Assembly: GCA_017457295.1 (NCBI GenBank)
Contig: JAFTHS010000014.1
Span: 17,264-81,263, forward strand
DNA: 64,000 bases
Source: Paludibacteraceae bacterium
Lineage (GTDB): Bacteria; Bacteroidota; Bacteroidia; Bacteroidales; Paludibacteraceae
Reading direction: 5' to 3'
A model generated the notes under the pieces. That model was not told the origin of the DNA. It saw nothing but the letters and a program-made list of their open reading frames with translations, and did not search any database. The position numbers and the translations under genes were made by a program. Positions 36,468 to 45,503 of the stretch are shown here, piece by piece; position 1 is the first letter of the stretch, and every line of letters starts with the position of its first letter.

Positions 36468-37637
36468 ATGTCAGAACATCCATCCAATAACACTCACACT
36501 ATTTTCAATCGTACTACGATTATTCATAGTATTATTACCGTCATTGTATTGATAGCATTATACCTGCTAATTCGTAGGTTGAGCGGTGTACTACTACCTT
36601 TCTTAATCAGTTTTGTAGTGGCTTATATGCTCGCACCAATAGTGAATTTCTTTCAGCACAAATGCCGATTGAAAAATCGCGTATTGTCGGTAGTGGTAAC
36701 GATATTGCTAGTAGCCAGTCTGCTTACGGGTGCGGTGGCAGCTGTGGTACCAACTATCAGTCGCCAAGCTACAGCGCTTTCGCAGAGTGTAAAGACCTAT
36801 GTTAGTCAATGGGATGGAAACGAGTATTTCTCGCCACGCGTTAATGAACGCATCGAGCAAATCATCCAAAGCATGGACATCAAGGCACTACTTCGTTCAG
36901 AGGAAATGCAAGAAGGCATCAAAAAAGTGCTTCCTGTATTAGGAGATTGGATTAGTAGTGGAGTGAATGCAGTAATGAGTTTAGCAGTCGTGTTTGTGTG
37001 CTTATTGTATGTAATATTCCTTTTGATAGACTATGAGAAAATCACTACCAATTGGCATAAATATATCCCTAATCGTTTCCGCGATAGCATTGTGATGTTG
37101 ATGGGCGATTTAGACCGAAACATGAATGCCTATTTTCGTGGTCAAGCTCTTGTAGCAGGGATTGTAGGAATATTGTTTGCGATTGGTTTTCAGATTATTG
37201 GACTACCTATGGGAATAGGTATTGGATTGTTTATTGGTGTACTGAACTTAGTGCCTTACCTGCAAGCATTAGGCATACCTCCATGCATTATTTTAGGGTT
37301 GATTCAATCCGCCGAAACAGGAAGACCTGTGTGGGTGGTATTGCTCTGTGTAGCTGCTGTATTTATTGTTGTGCAAACCATTCAAGATATGGTATTAGTA
37401 CCTAAAATCATGGGCGATGTTACAGGAATGGGACCCGCATGGATATTACTTAGTCTGTCCGTATGGGGGTCATTGCTCGGATTCGTAGGCATGATTATCG
37501 CCTTACCAGTAACTACCCTACTCGTTTCGTACTACAAGCGTTTCGTATTGGGAATGCCCAACAACACAAGCCACAAAGTATCCAAACCATGTGCATTATT
37601 AGCAAAGAAAAAACAGAAAACATCAAATAAGAAATAA
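36468..37637 (+). CDS. AI-2E family (PerM/YdiK-type) membrane permease
   Basis: 389 residues, polytopic inner-membrane protein with about eight hydrophobic segments: two near the N-terminus (IITVIVLIALYLLI, VLLPFLISFVVAYMLAP), one at ~75-95, a soluble loop, one at ~165-185, and the C-terminal group with the family motif GIGIGLFIGVLNLVPYLQA and VLVPKIMGDVTGMGP. Members include the Na+/H+ antiporter-like and TqsA exporters; the substrate cannot be deduced. The DUF4837 gene starts 1 nt after its stop codon. Confidence 0.9.
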   Translation: MSEHPSNNTHTIFNRTTIIHSIITVIVLIALYLLIRRLSGVLLPFLISFVVAYMLAPIVNFFQHKCRLKNRVLSVVVTILLVASLLTGAVAAVVPTISRQATALSQSVKTYVSQWDGNEYFSPRVNERIEQIIQSMDIKALLRSEEMQEGIKKVLPVLGDWISSGVNAVMSLAVVFVCLLYVIFLLIDYEKITTNWHKYIPNRFRDSIVMLMGDLDRNMNAYFRGQALVAGIVGILFAIGFQIIGLPMGIGIGLFIGVLNLVPYLQALGIPPCIILGLIQSAETGRPVWVVLLCVAAVFIVVQTIQDMVLVPKIMGDVTGMGPAWILLSLSVWGSLLGFVGMIIALPVTTLLVSYYKRFVLGMPNNTSHKVSKPCALLAKKKQKTSNKK

Positions 37638-37638
37638 C

Positions 37639-38778
37639 ATGAACAAGATTAGTATTCAATTAGTTGCAGCATTTGTAACTATTATCGTCTGCGCCAGTTG
37701 CAGCAAAGGCAATGGCAGAACTCTAACTTCCGCTACGGGAGCAATATACGAATGCTTAGTAGTAATGGACGACAATGCCCTAACTCAAGAGCAACTGAAC
37801 GAAGTGGCAAAACTATCGTTAGTAAACGAAGCATCGGGGTATACCAAACCTATAGCAAACCTATACGATTTGGTGGAGGCCGTGATGGCCGCAGACATGC
37901 CATGTATGCCACAAGTGGAACCATATTTCCGACTGACACACGTGACTACTGCACTATTTGATGATATGTTCAAGCCAACACGAAACATATTGTTTGTGGA
38001 TATCAATCCAGAGAAATACACCCAAACAAAAGCGAAAGTGTCAAAGGACTATTGGTCAACTCCTCAAGCCATATGCCGTATACAAACACCATCACAAGAA
38101 GAGTTTGTAGCATACTGGTTAGAGAATGGAGAAGACATACGTGAATGGTTTGTAAATCAAGAAATCACACGCCAAACAAAGTTCTACCGTGCTAGCACAA
38201 ACAAAGCTGCGAGGGCTGCATTGCAAGAGCAGGGATATGATTTGCTCATTCCAGAAGATTATATGCTGATCATGGACACCGTATTAGGTGGAGCCACCAC
38301 ATATAGTTTGCGTAATCCTATTACTGTAGCTCCAGAAGTGCGCCTTCTATGGTGCTGCAACAACAAGGGCAGTATGCGTCGCGACATAGTGGTGTATAGT
38401 TATCCATATACAGATCAAAATACGTTTACCCAAAGATTCTTAAATGCCAAACGAGATGAAATACTTAGCCGCATTGTAACTGGCAGCGTAGAGGGTTCGT
38501 ATATGGGTACAGAATATAAGGTGATGCCTCCTGTGATGCGTACTGTAAGCGTGCAAAATGGTGAGCAAGCTACAGAGATACGTGGTCTTTGGCGTATATT
38601 GAATGGCGAGGCTATGGGTGGTCCATATGTAAGTCATACAAGATTGGACCAAGTGAATGGACGCGTAGTAACCGCAGAAGCATTCCTATATGCCGCAGGA
38701 CAAAAGAAACGTACCGCACTTAGACAAGCAGAGGCGATTCTATATACATTGCAATTGCCACAAGATACTATTGAGTAA
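37639..38778 (+). CDS. DUF4837-family lipoprotein
   Basis: 379 residues with a lipoprotein signal (VTIIVCASCSKG, lipobox Cys at about residue 22). The body matches the Bacteroidetes DUF4837 pattern as recalled (NILFVDINPEKY, KDYWSTPQAICRIQTPS, GLWRILNGEAMGGPYVSHTR). Cell-envelope location is expected; function unknown. It is coupled to the permease upstream and followed 30 bp later by the ABC-F gene. Confidence 0.8.
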   Translation: MNKISIQLVAAFVTIIVCASCSKGNGRTLTSATGAIYECLVVMDDNALTQEQLNEVAKLSLVNEASGYTKPIANLYDLVEAVMAADMPCMPQVEPYFRLTHVTTALFDDMFKPTRNILFVDINPEKYTQTKAKVSKDYWSTPQAICRIQTPSQEEFVAYWLENGEDIREWFVNQEITRQTKFYRASTNKAARAALQEQGYDLLIPEDYMLIMDTVLGGATTYSLRNPITVAPEVRLLWCCNNKGSMRRDIVVYSYPYTDQNTFTQRFLNAKRDEILSRIVTGSVEGSYMGTEYKVMPPVMRTVSVQNGEQATEIRGLWRILNGEAMGGPYVSHTRLDQVNGRVVTAEAFLYAAGQKKRTALRQAEAILYTLQLPQDTIE

Positions 38779-38808
38779 TTTAGAACTTAGTTTTTAGCGT
38801 TTAGAAGA

Positions 38809-40515
38809 ATGGCAGTGGTAACTCCATATTTATTAGTGGAGGACCTCACAAAGTCGGTGGGGTCGAAAATGCTATTTAGCAATATTAGTTTCGCCATCAA
38901 CAAAAGCCAACGCATAGCACTAATTGCACGAAATGGTATTGGGAAGAGTACGTTGCTAGATATTTTAATGGGCAACACTGACTATGATAGCGGTAAAATC
39001 ACTTGGCGCAAAGACCTAAAAGTGAGATACTTACCACAACATCCATCTCCCACACCAGAAATGATTCACCTAAGCGGGGGACAGCAAAAGAAGTTACTCT
39101 TGCAGCACGTACTAGATGACGAACCAGACATTTTGTTATTAGATGAGCCCACCAACCACTTGGACTTGGATACGGTAGTATGGTTGGAAGATTATTTAGG
39201 CGACAAGCGTGTAGCACGGGGTGAACGACCATTAACGATCCTGATGGTAACGCACGACAGATATTTTCTAGACAACGTGTGCACCGACATCTTCGAACTG
39301 GATGAACATAATCTCTATAGCTACCATGGCAACTATACCTACTATATAGAGAAACGGACAGAGCGAATAGAAGCACAACAAGCGGAAGTAGAGAAGGCAC
39401 GCAACCTATACCGAACCGAATTAGAATGGATGCGGCGCATGCCACAAGCACGCGCACACAAGGCACAATATCGTATTGACAATTTCTACGAATTAGAGAA
39501 GAAAGCCAAACAACAACGCACGGAATCTGATGTACGGTTGGCCGTAAAGTCGGGTTATATTGGCAATAAGATATTTGAGGCGAAGGATGTATGCAAGACC
39601 TATAAATCTCCTCGCACGGGTGAAGAGAAAGTCATCTTGCAGCATTTCAACTATGTCTTTTCGCGCTATGAAAAGCTGGGTATCATTGGCAATAACGGTA
39701 CGGGTAAGAGTACCTTTATCAAGTTGCTATTGGGCGAAGTACCTGTAGATAGCGGATGTTGGGATGTGGGTAGCACGGTCAAATTTGGCTATTACGCACA
39801 GACCGGATTGAAATTTGACGAAGGCAAGAAAGTAATTGATATTGTGCGTGATATAGCCGAAGTAGTGGATTTGGGCAATGGGCAACGAATGACCGCTAGT
39901 CAGTTTTTGCAAATGTTTTTATTTTCCCCCAATCAACAATATGACTTCGTAAGTAAATTATCAGGAGGAGAGAGGCAACGGCTGCACCTATGTACGGTAT
40001 TGATGCGTAGTCCAAACTTCTTGATACTGGATGAGCCCACCAATGACCTTGACATACCGACCTTAAATGTACTGGAAGAATACTTAATGAACTTTCAAGG
40101 TTGCCTGATTGTGGTAAGTCACGACCGCTACTTTATGGACAGAGTGGTAGACCACCTGTTTGTATTCCATGGGAATGGCGAGATACAAGACTTTCCTGGA
40201 AATTATACCCAATATAGATTAGAAGGGCAGAATGACAGCAACCCAGCTAAGGTAGAAAAAACAATCGCAAAAGTAGAAAAAGTAAAGACGGAGAAGAAAA
40301 GGCGACTAAGTTTCAAGGAAAAGCAAGAATTAGAGGAGTTAGAAAAGCAAATGCCTATATTGGAAGAAGAGAAAGCACAATTAGAAGCCCTTCTATCTGG
40401 TGGGGCAACCGACCCAACCGAAATAAGTAAAGCATCTGCACGCTACAAGGAAGTGCAAGAAACATTAGATATGGCAGAAATGAGGTGGTTGGAACTAAGC
40501 GAAGTGGAGAGTTAA
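38809..40515 (+). CDS. ABC-F ATPase (ribosome-associated type) with truncated first ATPase domain
   Basis: 568 residues, two ATP-binding domains, no membrane segments, so a cytoplasmic translation-factor-like ABC-F. NBD1: Walker A ARNGIGKST at 40-48, Q-loop glutamine at 77, signature LSGGQ at 88-92, Walker B ILLLDEPTNHLD. NBD2: Walker A GNNGTGKST, signature KLSGGERQR, Walker B FLILDEPTNDLD. In NBD1 only ten residues separate the Q-loop from LSGGQ (LPQHPSPTPEMIHLSGGQ), where about 70-80 (the helical subdomain) are normal; NBD2 is intact. The linker (YRTELEWMRRMPQARAHKA) and coiled-coil C-terminus are normal. Unless it is an assembly error, this is an in-frame loss of the NBD1 helical subdomain. 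Confidence 0.9.
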   Translation: MAVVTPYLLVEDLTKSVGSKMLFSNISFAINKSQRIALIARNGIGKSTLLDILMGNTDYDSGKITWRKDLKVRYLPQHPSPTPEMIHLSGGQQKKLLLQHVLDDEPDILLLDEPTNHLDLDTVVWLEDYLGDKRVARGERPLTILMVTHDRYFLDNVCTDIFELDEHNLYSYHGNYTYYIEKRTERIEAQQAEVEKARNLYRTELEWMRRMPQARAHKAQYRIDNFYELEKKAKQQRTESDVRLAVKSGYIGNKIFEAKDVCKTYKSPRTGEEKVILQHFNYVFSRYEKLGIIGNNGTGKSTFIKLLLGEVPVDSGCWDVGSTVKFGYYAQTGLKFDEGKKVIDIVRDIAEVVDLGNGQRMTASQFLQMFLFSPNQQYDFVSKLSGGERQRLHLCTVLMRSPNFLILDEPTNDLDIPTLNVLEEYLMNFQGCLIVVSHDRYFMDRVVDHLFVFHGNGEIQDFPGNYTQYRLEGQNDSNPAKVEKTIAKVEKVKTEKKRRLSFKEKQELEELEKQMPILEEEKAQLEALLSGGATDPTEISKASARYKEVQETLDMAEMRWLELSEVES

Positions 40516-40519
40516 TGAA

Positions 40520-40590
40520 TCATTGCTAAATCACATAGTAGTAATATAGTAATCACATAGTAATACCATAGTAGAGGCAGGTAAATGAAG
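40520..40590. repeat. Degenerate intergenic repeat (CATAGTAAT-like) with GCAGGTAA trailer
   Basis: AATCACATAGTAGTAATATA, then AATCACATAGTAATACC and GTAGAGGCAGGTAAATG. It is short, irregular and AT-rich. GGCAGGTAA resembles the AGTCAGGTAA trailer of the two TAATCACTAAT arrays, and ATCAC is shared with their unit. Confidence 0.5.
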
Positions 40591-40593
40591 AAT

Positions 40594-40627
40594 AAAAGAT
40601 AGGGTTGCGGTCGCAACCCTATCTTTT
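40594..40627. terminator. Bidirectional terminator between convergent genes
   Basis: Perfect 16-bp stem AAAAGATAGGGTTGCG/CGCAACCCTATCTTTT around a 2-nt loop. Confidence 0.9.
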
Positions 40628-40672
40628 GTTTATCTTGCTGAATTAGGCAAGAATAATCTATACTCAAGCATA

Positions 40673-42601
40673 TTATTCTGGTTCGCTGAGGAGCAAGTTC
40701 TTGATTTCCCAAGTACCAGAAACACCGTTGGAAGTGGTGTAACGGAAAGCGATATTGATTTTCTCGCCAACGTACTCAGACATATCGAAGAAACCTGAGG
40801 TTTGGAATACCCATGATGTACCACCAGGTACGTTGAGAGTACCATCCTCGTTCAAGTTCCACTCGAGTTGAGTCCAATCGCAAGTAGTCACATCACCATT
40901 ATAGTTGGTAGATACGAATACAGCACACTCCTCGGTAAAGTTAGGAGCCTTGTTGAAGGCTTGATCGAAGCTGAATTGAGGAGTTTTGGCACGTGTCAAG
41001 TCGATTTGAGGAGTTACCAACCAAGAATCAGAGTCATAGCTTGCACCATCCTTGTATGCAGAAGCACACATACCATATGCTGCAGAATAGTACCAAACAT
41101 AGGTCAACGGCTCTTGCAACTTCACATTTTGGATAGTCAATTTGCCTTGGCCATCACCCATAATAGCTTGTTTGTAATAGATAGTAGAGCCCCAAACATC
41201 GCTAAGCGAGAAGGTAGTAGTAGTTTGGCTCATACCCAAGTTCTCAACGAAAGTAGCACCATCATAGATGAACTCAATAGCGTTGTATGCATCCTTTTCG
41301 GTAGCCACATATACTACGGTAAATGCCTTGCCAGTTTGTGCATAAGGGAACTCTTGTGCGAGGAAAGTGGTAAGGATGTTTTTGTTCTTGTCAAGCAAAT
41401 AGGTGTAACCTACAGCAGCATACACATCCTCTGGGAGTGCTACGACAGTAGCAGCATCGTTCTTGTAAGCTGCCCATTTACCGCCAGAGTATTGGTAGAG
41501 AACAGTCTTCTTGCCATTAGCTGCAGCAGCTTTTTTAGGAGCAACATTTGCTTTGGTCTTCAAAGGACGATGCTCCAACAAATAGCAACCACTCTTGAAC
41601 TCATATACATTATAATTAGCATAATAGGTCAAAGCGCCAATACCGATTACGGTATCACCCAAATTAAACTCACGACCAGAGGCATCAATACATGTAGCGT
41701 TATACTCATCTACAAAGTCATAAACAGGGAAAGAGTCTCTGTTCACAGAATAGGAATTGTACATCTCGAATACGCTATCGTTGTTGTCTGTGATGTAGTA
41801 AGATACATTCAAAAACTCGTCGAAACGTGAGGATTTTTTATACCATTTATTGATGATACCGCCAACCTTTATGGTGTCGCCTTCACCCAGGTCACCACTC
41901 TTATAGGCTGCGATAACCTCAGTTGGAGTATAAAAACCACGGCTCTCTGGTGTTCCCAAGAAGAAATTAGGGTCTCCACCAGGAACAAAGGGCTCCTCAC
42001 CGCCACCGAAAGAAGGCTCGCTATCTTTGTAGTCATAAACTACAGCCAAGATAGCACCTTCTTCTGCCTCAGTAGGGAGTACAGATGTGAGTTGCGTGAT
42101 GGTAGCTGGAGTAAGATAGTAAGTACCTGTCTTACCCTCGCCCCAAATTGCATCGTAATCAGCAGTCGAAAGGGTGTATTTGGTAGTAGCCGCAAATGTG
42201 CTCAAGTAAGCAGGAGCTCCCTCGCAAGTCTTATAGGTAATATTGAAGAGTGAACCCTTAGACAATTGTGGGAACTTAGAGCCTAAAAATGCAGGTACAT
42301 ATACATCAGCCACCGCAATCTTGTTGAAAGCCAAATCGTTAGCAATTTGGAAGAATGCATTGTATTCGGTAGAATCAACTACTCCCAAAGAATCCGCTAC
42401 CAAAGTAGCTTCAGCAATAGCGATATTGCTCTTGTTGCTTACGATGGCTTTGTAATCAGCATCGGTAAGGGTGTAATCGATAGTACGAACATCCGTTGGA
42501 TTGTAGTCAGAGCCACCCAAATTTTGATCTATATAGAAGTTCTCGCACGATGCAAACATTAGCACAGTAGCGAGGAAAAATAAAATCTTTTTCATTGTCA
42601 T
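40673..42601 (-). CDS. Surface lipoprotein with OB-fold-like and anchor-J-like domains
   Basis: 642 residues with a lipoprotein signal (LFFLATVLMFASCEN). Start at 42601 or the in-frame ATG at 42595. Near residues 225-350 is an OB-fold-like module (KSGDLGEGDTIKVGGIINKW, YYITDNNDS, NLGDTVIGIGALTYY) as in Bacteroidetes DUF6359-type proteins. The last ~150 residues resemble choice-of-anchor-J beta domains (SDSWLVTPQIDLTRAKTPQF, WVFQTSGFFDMSEYVGEKINI, GTWEIKNLLLSE). It follows the TonB-dependent receptor by 51 bp and is probably its surface-exposed ligand-binding partner. Ligand unknown. Confidence 0.75.
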   Translation of the reverse strand: MTMKKILFFLATVLMFASCENFYIDQNLGGSDYNPTDVRTIDYTLTDADYKAIVSNKSNIAIAEATLVADSLGVVDSTEYNAFFQIANDLAFNKIAVADVYVPAFLGSKFPQLSKGSLFNITYKTCEGAPAYLSTFAATTKYTLSTADYDAIWGEGKTGTYYLTPATITQLTSVLPTEAEEGAILAVVYDYKDSEPSFGGGEEPFVPGGDPNFFLGTPESRGFYTPTEVIAAYKSGDLGEGDTIKVGGIINKWYKKSSRFDEFLNVSYYITDNNDSVFEMYNSYSVNRDSFPVYDFVDEYNATCIDASGREFNLGDTVIGIGALTYYANYNVYEFKSGCYLLEHRPLKTKANVAPKKAAAANGKKTVLYQYSGGKWAAYKNDAATVVALPEDVYAAVGYTYLLDKNKNILTTFLAQEFPYAQTGKAFTVVYVATEKDAYNAIEFIYDGATFVENLGMSQTTTTFSLSDVWGSTIYYKQAIMGDGQGKLTIQNVKLQEPLTYVWYYSAAYGMCASAYKDGASYDSDSWLVTPQIDLTRAKTPQFSFDQAFNKAPNFTEECAVFVSTNYNGDVTTCDWTQLEWNLNEDGTLNVPGGTSWVFQTSGFFDMSEYVGEKINIAFRYTTSNGVSGTWEIKNLLLSEPE

Positions 42602-42652
42602 AATAAATTAAATCGTTTCAATGTTTCAAAGTTTCAATACCTCTACATACTA

Positions 42653-45406
42653 TTAGAAGTTAACTTTCAAACGGATATTGTATGTAGTACCCTTAGAGAA
42701 GTAGAAATACACATTATCAGCATTCACCTCGGTGATATTCTCTGAAACAGTATTTGGGTTCCATGCTTTCTCAATATAGAGTTGGTTGAGCACGTTGTTG
42801 ATGTTACCAGAAAGCGTAGCTCTTACGCCACCGATCTCGAAGCTATATGAAGCACGCATATCCAAGCTACCAGCAGTAGGGATACGCCATGGCTCGAGCA
42901 AGTTCATCTCTTTGCCAAGTTGCAAGTTGCTACCAGAGAATGAGTAGTATGCGTAGTTGCGATCATACAATGTGTACTCAGCACCAACGCGGAAGCCCTT
43001 GAAAGGCTTGAAGGTAACGCCCAAGTTAGCAGTAGTTTGTGCAGAACCACCTACGTTGATACCCTTCATATTGATAAGAGCCCAGCCATGGTTAGGAGCA
43101 CCAGGATCAGTGATTTCAGCATCCATAGTGAGCGCTTGACCATGCTTGTCGTAGATGTAACCAACAACAGAGTCGCTATCCCACTTCCAGTCACCAAGTG
43201 ACAACATTGCAGAAATCTCTAACCATTTAGTAGGACGTGCCTTTACCTCGAACTCAAGACCCATGTGGCGAGCGTTTACACCCGTCATGTTCATGAAATA
43301 TTCTGTTTGTGCAGGATCACTCAAAGTACCCGATTTGGTCATAGTCTTATCCATCCACTCGGTAAAGTAACCGTTAACAGCGACATTTACATACTCGTTG
43401 TGGAAACCATAACCAATTTCAGCACTTGCGATTTGCTCGTTTTTAGCTTCTACGTTTACGGCATTGCTGGTAGAAGCGTTCATGAATGCTCCGTAGTCCA
43501 AGTTTGGTGCACGAGAGATATAACCCAAGTTGATGAACGCATTGTGGTGTTTGTTGAACTCGTAATTAGCACCCGCTTTGATAGTTCCACCTAAGAAACC
43601 AAGAACTTCTGATTTACCTTTCTCAGCATCGTAGTAGAAATAATCAACTTTCCAATAGTGGTTGTAGTTAACAGATCCATTAACGAAAGCAGACCAACGG
43701 TTTTGGTTGTACTCCAATTGAGCAAACGCACCCTCTTGAACTACAAAGCCATCGTAGTTACGATATGCGATATCACCAATAGTGAGTTTCTCGTATTGCC
43801 ATGCAGGGTCAAGAGCAGCGGCGTTGTTGACACCTTTTACCTTAGCACGAGTAGCATCAATGAAGTACTCACCACCAAGGAGGTCAGAGATAGTAGCATT
43901 GTGCTTACCTTGATAGTAACGAACATCAATACCAGCATAGAAATCGAACATATCTGCAAACTTGTTGGAATATGTAGAAGTCAAACCATACCAGTTGTGG
44001 TCGTTGCGGTTTTCGCAGATAACCAATTGAGAACCAGCATACATCTTCTCATATTGGTCGGATGATGGGTCATAGATTGGGTTGTCAGGATTGTTTGCCC
44101 ACATAACAGCTCCGTAGTCGAAAGTACCATCTGCACGACGGAAAGTGTGTGACAAAGTACCATAGTTAGCACCATAGGTCAAATCGGTATAACTGTAAGA
44201 AGAGTTCAAACCTGGCTCTGCAGTACGACCATAACCACGACCGAGAGATACATAGGCTGTGGTAGAAAGAGAAGACTTGTGGTCGATTTGCCATACGTGG
44301 TTCAAAGAGATTTGCGGTTTGTGATATACGTTGTAGTTAGCAGAATTCTGGTTGCCATTGTCATCATAACCATATGTTGGGTTGTAACGAGAGAAGTGCA
44401 TACCATCTTTCATATACTTGCGCACATTGTTCCATTCTTTCATAGTCAAACCAGAAGAACGTTGATAGTGCTCTTGTGGCGCACCAAAAGCAGTCAGAGA
44501 GAGTTGGTGGTTCTCATTGATACGCTTAGAGATGTTAGCGAAGTAGTTGTATCCCTCGAAGCTGGTACCTTGGATATAACCATCACCCCAAGTACGAGCC
44601 CCCATTACTGTGATAGCCCAACCGTTTTGCATCAAACCAGTAGAAACAGAGAATGTTACCTTGTTGTAGCCATTGTCACCCATAGAATAAGAGAATGAGC
44701 CACCTTTCTTAGCATCAAGACCTTTGGTAACGATATTGATAGTACCACCTACAGAAGGAGCACTCATCTTGCTGGCACCAAGACCACGTTGCGTTTGCAT
44801 TACAGAAGTAACATCAGCCAAACCTTGCCAGTTGGACCAATAGACTTTACCGTTCTCCATACCGTTCATAGGTACACCGTTGATCATCATAGCGATGTTG
44901 GTGTTGTCGAAACCACGCATCCAAATTTCGCTATCACCCCAACCACCACCATTAGCATTGGCGTGTACACCAGGAGTATTCTTAAGAACCTCAACGAACT
45001 CACCACCACCAAGACGCTCTTCAATCTCAAGAGCAGTAACTTGGCTCACAGCGATAGGAGTCTTTCGTTGTACTGCGATTTGACCAGTGATAGTAACGTC
45101 TTCAAGACCAACTGCCTCTGGCAAAAGTTCGATTACTCCAAGGTTGGTTTTCTTACCAACATTGATTTCTTGGGTCTCATAACCCACATAAGAGAGTTGC
45201 AAGGTAGTACCAGAAGCAACAGAGATTTGGAAGTAACCATCCAAATCGGTAATCATACCGTTGGTAGTACCCACTTCAAGGATAGACACACCAATAAGTG
45301 GCTCCTTGCTGTCAGCATCAATCACTGTACCCGATACAGCAACTGATTGAGCAAACATGGCAACAGTTGCCATTACGCCCAGAAAAAACATTAGTGCTTT
45401 CTTCAT
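42653..45406 (-). CDS. TonB-dependent outer-membrane receptor
   Basis: 917 residues: signal peptide (MKKALMFFLGVMATVAMFAQ), carboxypeptidase-regulatory-like domain ~22-100 (VSGTVIDADSKEPLIGVSIL), plug domain ~105-240 (EFVEVLKNTPGVHANANGGG, IAMMINGVPMNGMENG, SVGGTINIVTKG), then a beta-barrel ending in NIRLKVNF with terminal Phe. It lacks the SusC insert. It is followed by a lipoprotein gene. A TACTTTTG box upstream at 45446-45453 gives it its own promoter separate from the SGNH gene. Substrate unknown. Confidence 0.93.
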   Translation of the reverse strand: MKKALMFFLGVMATVAMFAQSVAVSGTVIDADSKEPLIGVSILEVGTTNGMITDLDGYFQISVASGTTLQLSYVGYETQEINVGKKTNLGVIELLPEAVGLEDVTITGQIAVQRKTPIAVSQVTALEIEERLGGGEFVEVLKNTPGVHANANGGGWGDSEIWMRGFDNTNIAMMINGVPMNGMENGKVYWSNWQGLADVTSVMQTQRGLGASKMSAPSVGGTINIVTKGLDAKKGGSFSYSMGDNGYNKVTFSVSTGLMQNGWAITVMGARTWGDGYIQGTSFEGYNYFANISKRINENHQLSLTAFGAPQEHYQRSSGLTMKEWNNVRKYMKDGMHFSRYNPTYGYDDNGNQNSANYNVYHKPQISLNHVWQIDHKSSLSTTAYVSLGRGYGRTAEPGLNSSYSYTDLTYGANYGTLSHTFRRADGTFDYGAVMWANNPDNPIYDPSSDQYEKMYAGSQLVICENRNDHNWYGLTSTYSNKFADMFDFYAGIDVRYYQGKHNATISDLLGGEYFIDATRAKVKGVNNAAALDPAWQYEKLTIGDIAYRNYDGFVVQEGAFAQLEYNQNRWSAFVNGSVNYNHYWKVDYFYYDAEKGKSEVLGFLGGTIKAGANYEFNKHHNAFINLGYISRAPNLDYGAFMNASTSNAVNVEAKNEQIASAEIGYGFHNEYVNVAVNGYFTEWMDKTMTKSGTLSDPAQTEYFMNMTGVNARHMGLEFEVKARPTKWLEISAMLSLGDWKWDSDSVVGYIYDKHGQALTMDAEITDPGAPNHGWALINMKGINVGGSAQTTANLGVTFKPFKGFRVGAEYTLYDRNYAYYSFSGSNLQLGKEMNLLEPWRIPTAGSLDMRASYSFEIGGVRATLSGNINNVLNQLYIEKAWNPNTVSENITEVNADNVYFYFSKGTTYNIRLKVNF

Positions 45407-45445
45407 AAATAGTTTGTTTTATTTTTATATAGTGTTTATTTTTTG

Positions 45446-45453
45446 CAAAAGTA
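45446..45453 (-). promoter_or_regulatory. Promoter -7 box of the TonB receptor operon
   Basis: Minus-strand TACTTTTG 40 bp before the receptor ATG; no clear -33 element. Confidence 0.5.
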
Positions 45454-45503
45454 ATGCGAAAATATTAAGTAATTGTTAACTTGAAATTAAGTATTCGTTA
45501 ATT

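Noticed and set aside
42653-45406. SusC-type assignment for the 42.7-kb receptor
   Set aside because: It lacks the SusC-specific segment and no SusD-like gene follows; a general TonB-dependent receptor with a lipoprotein partner is the safer call.
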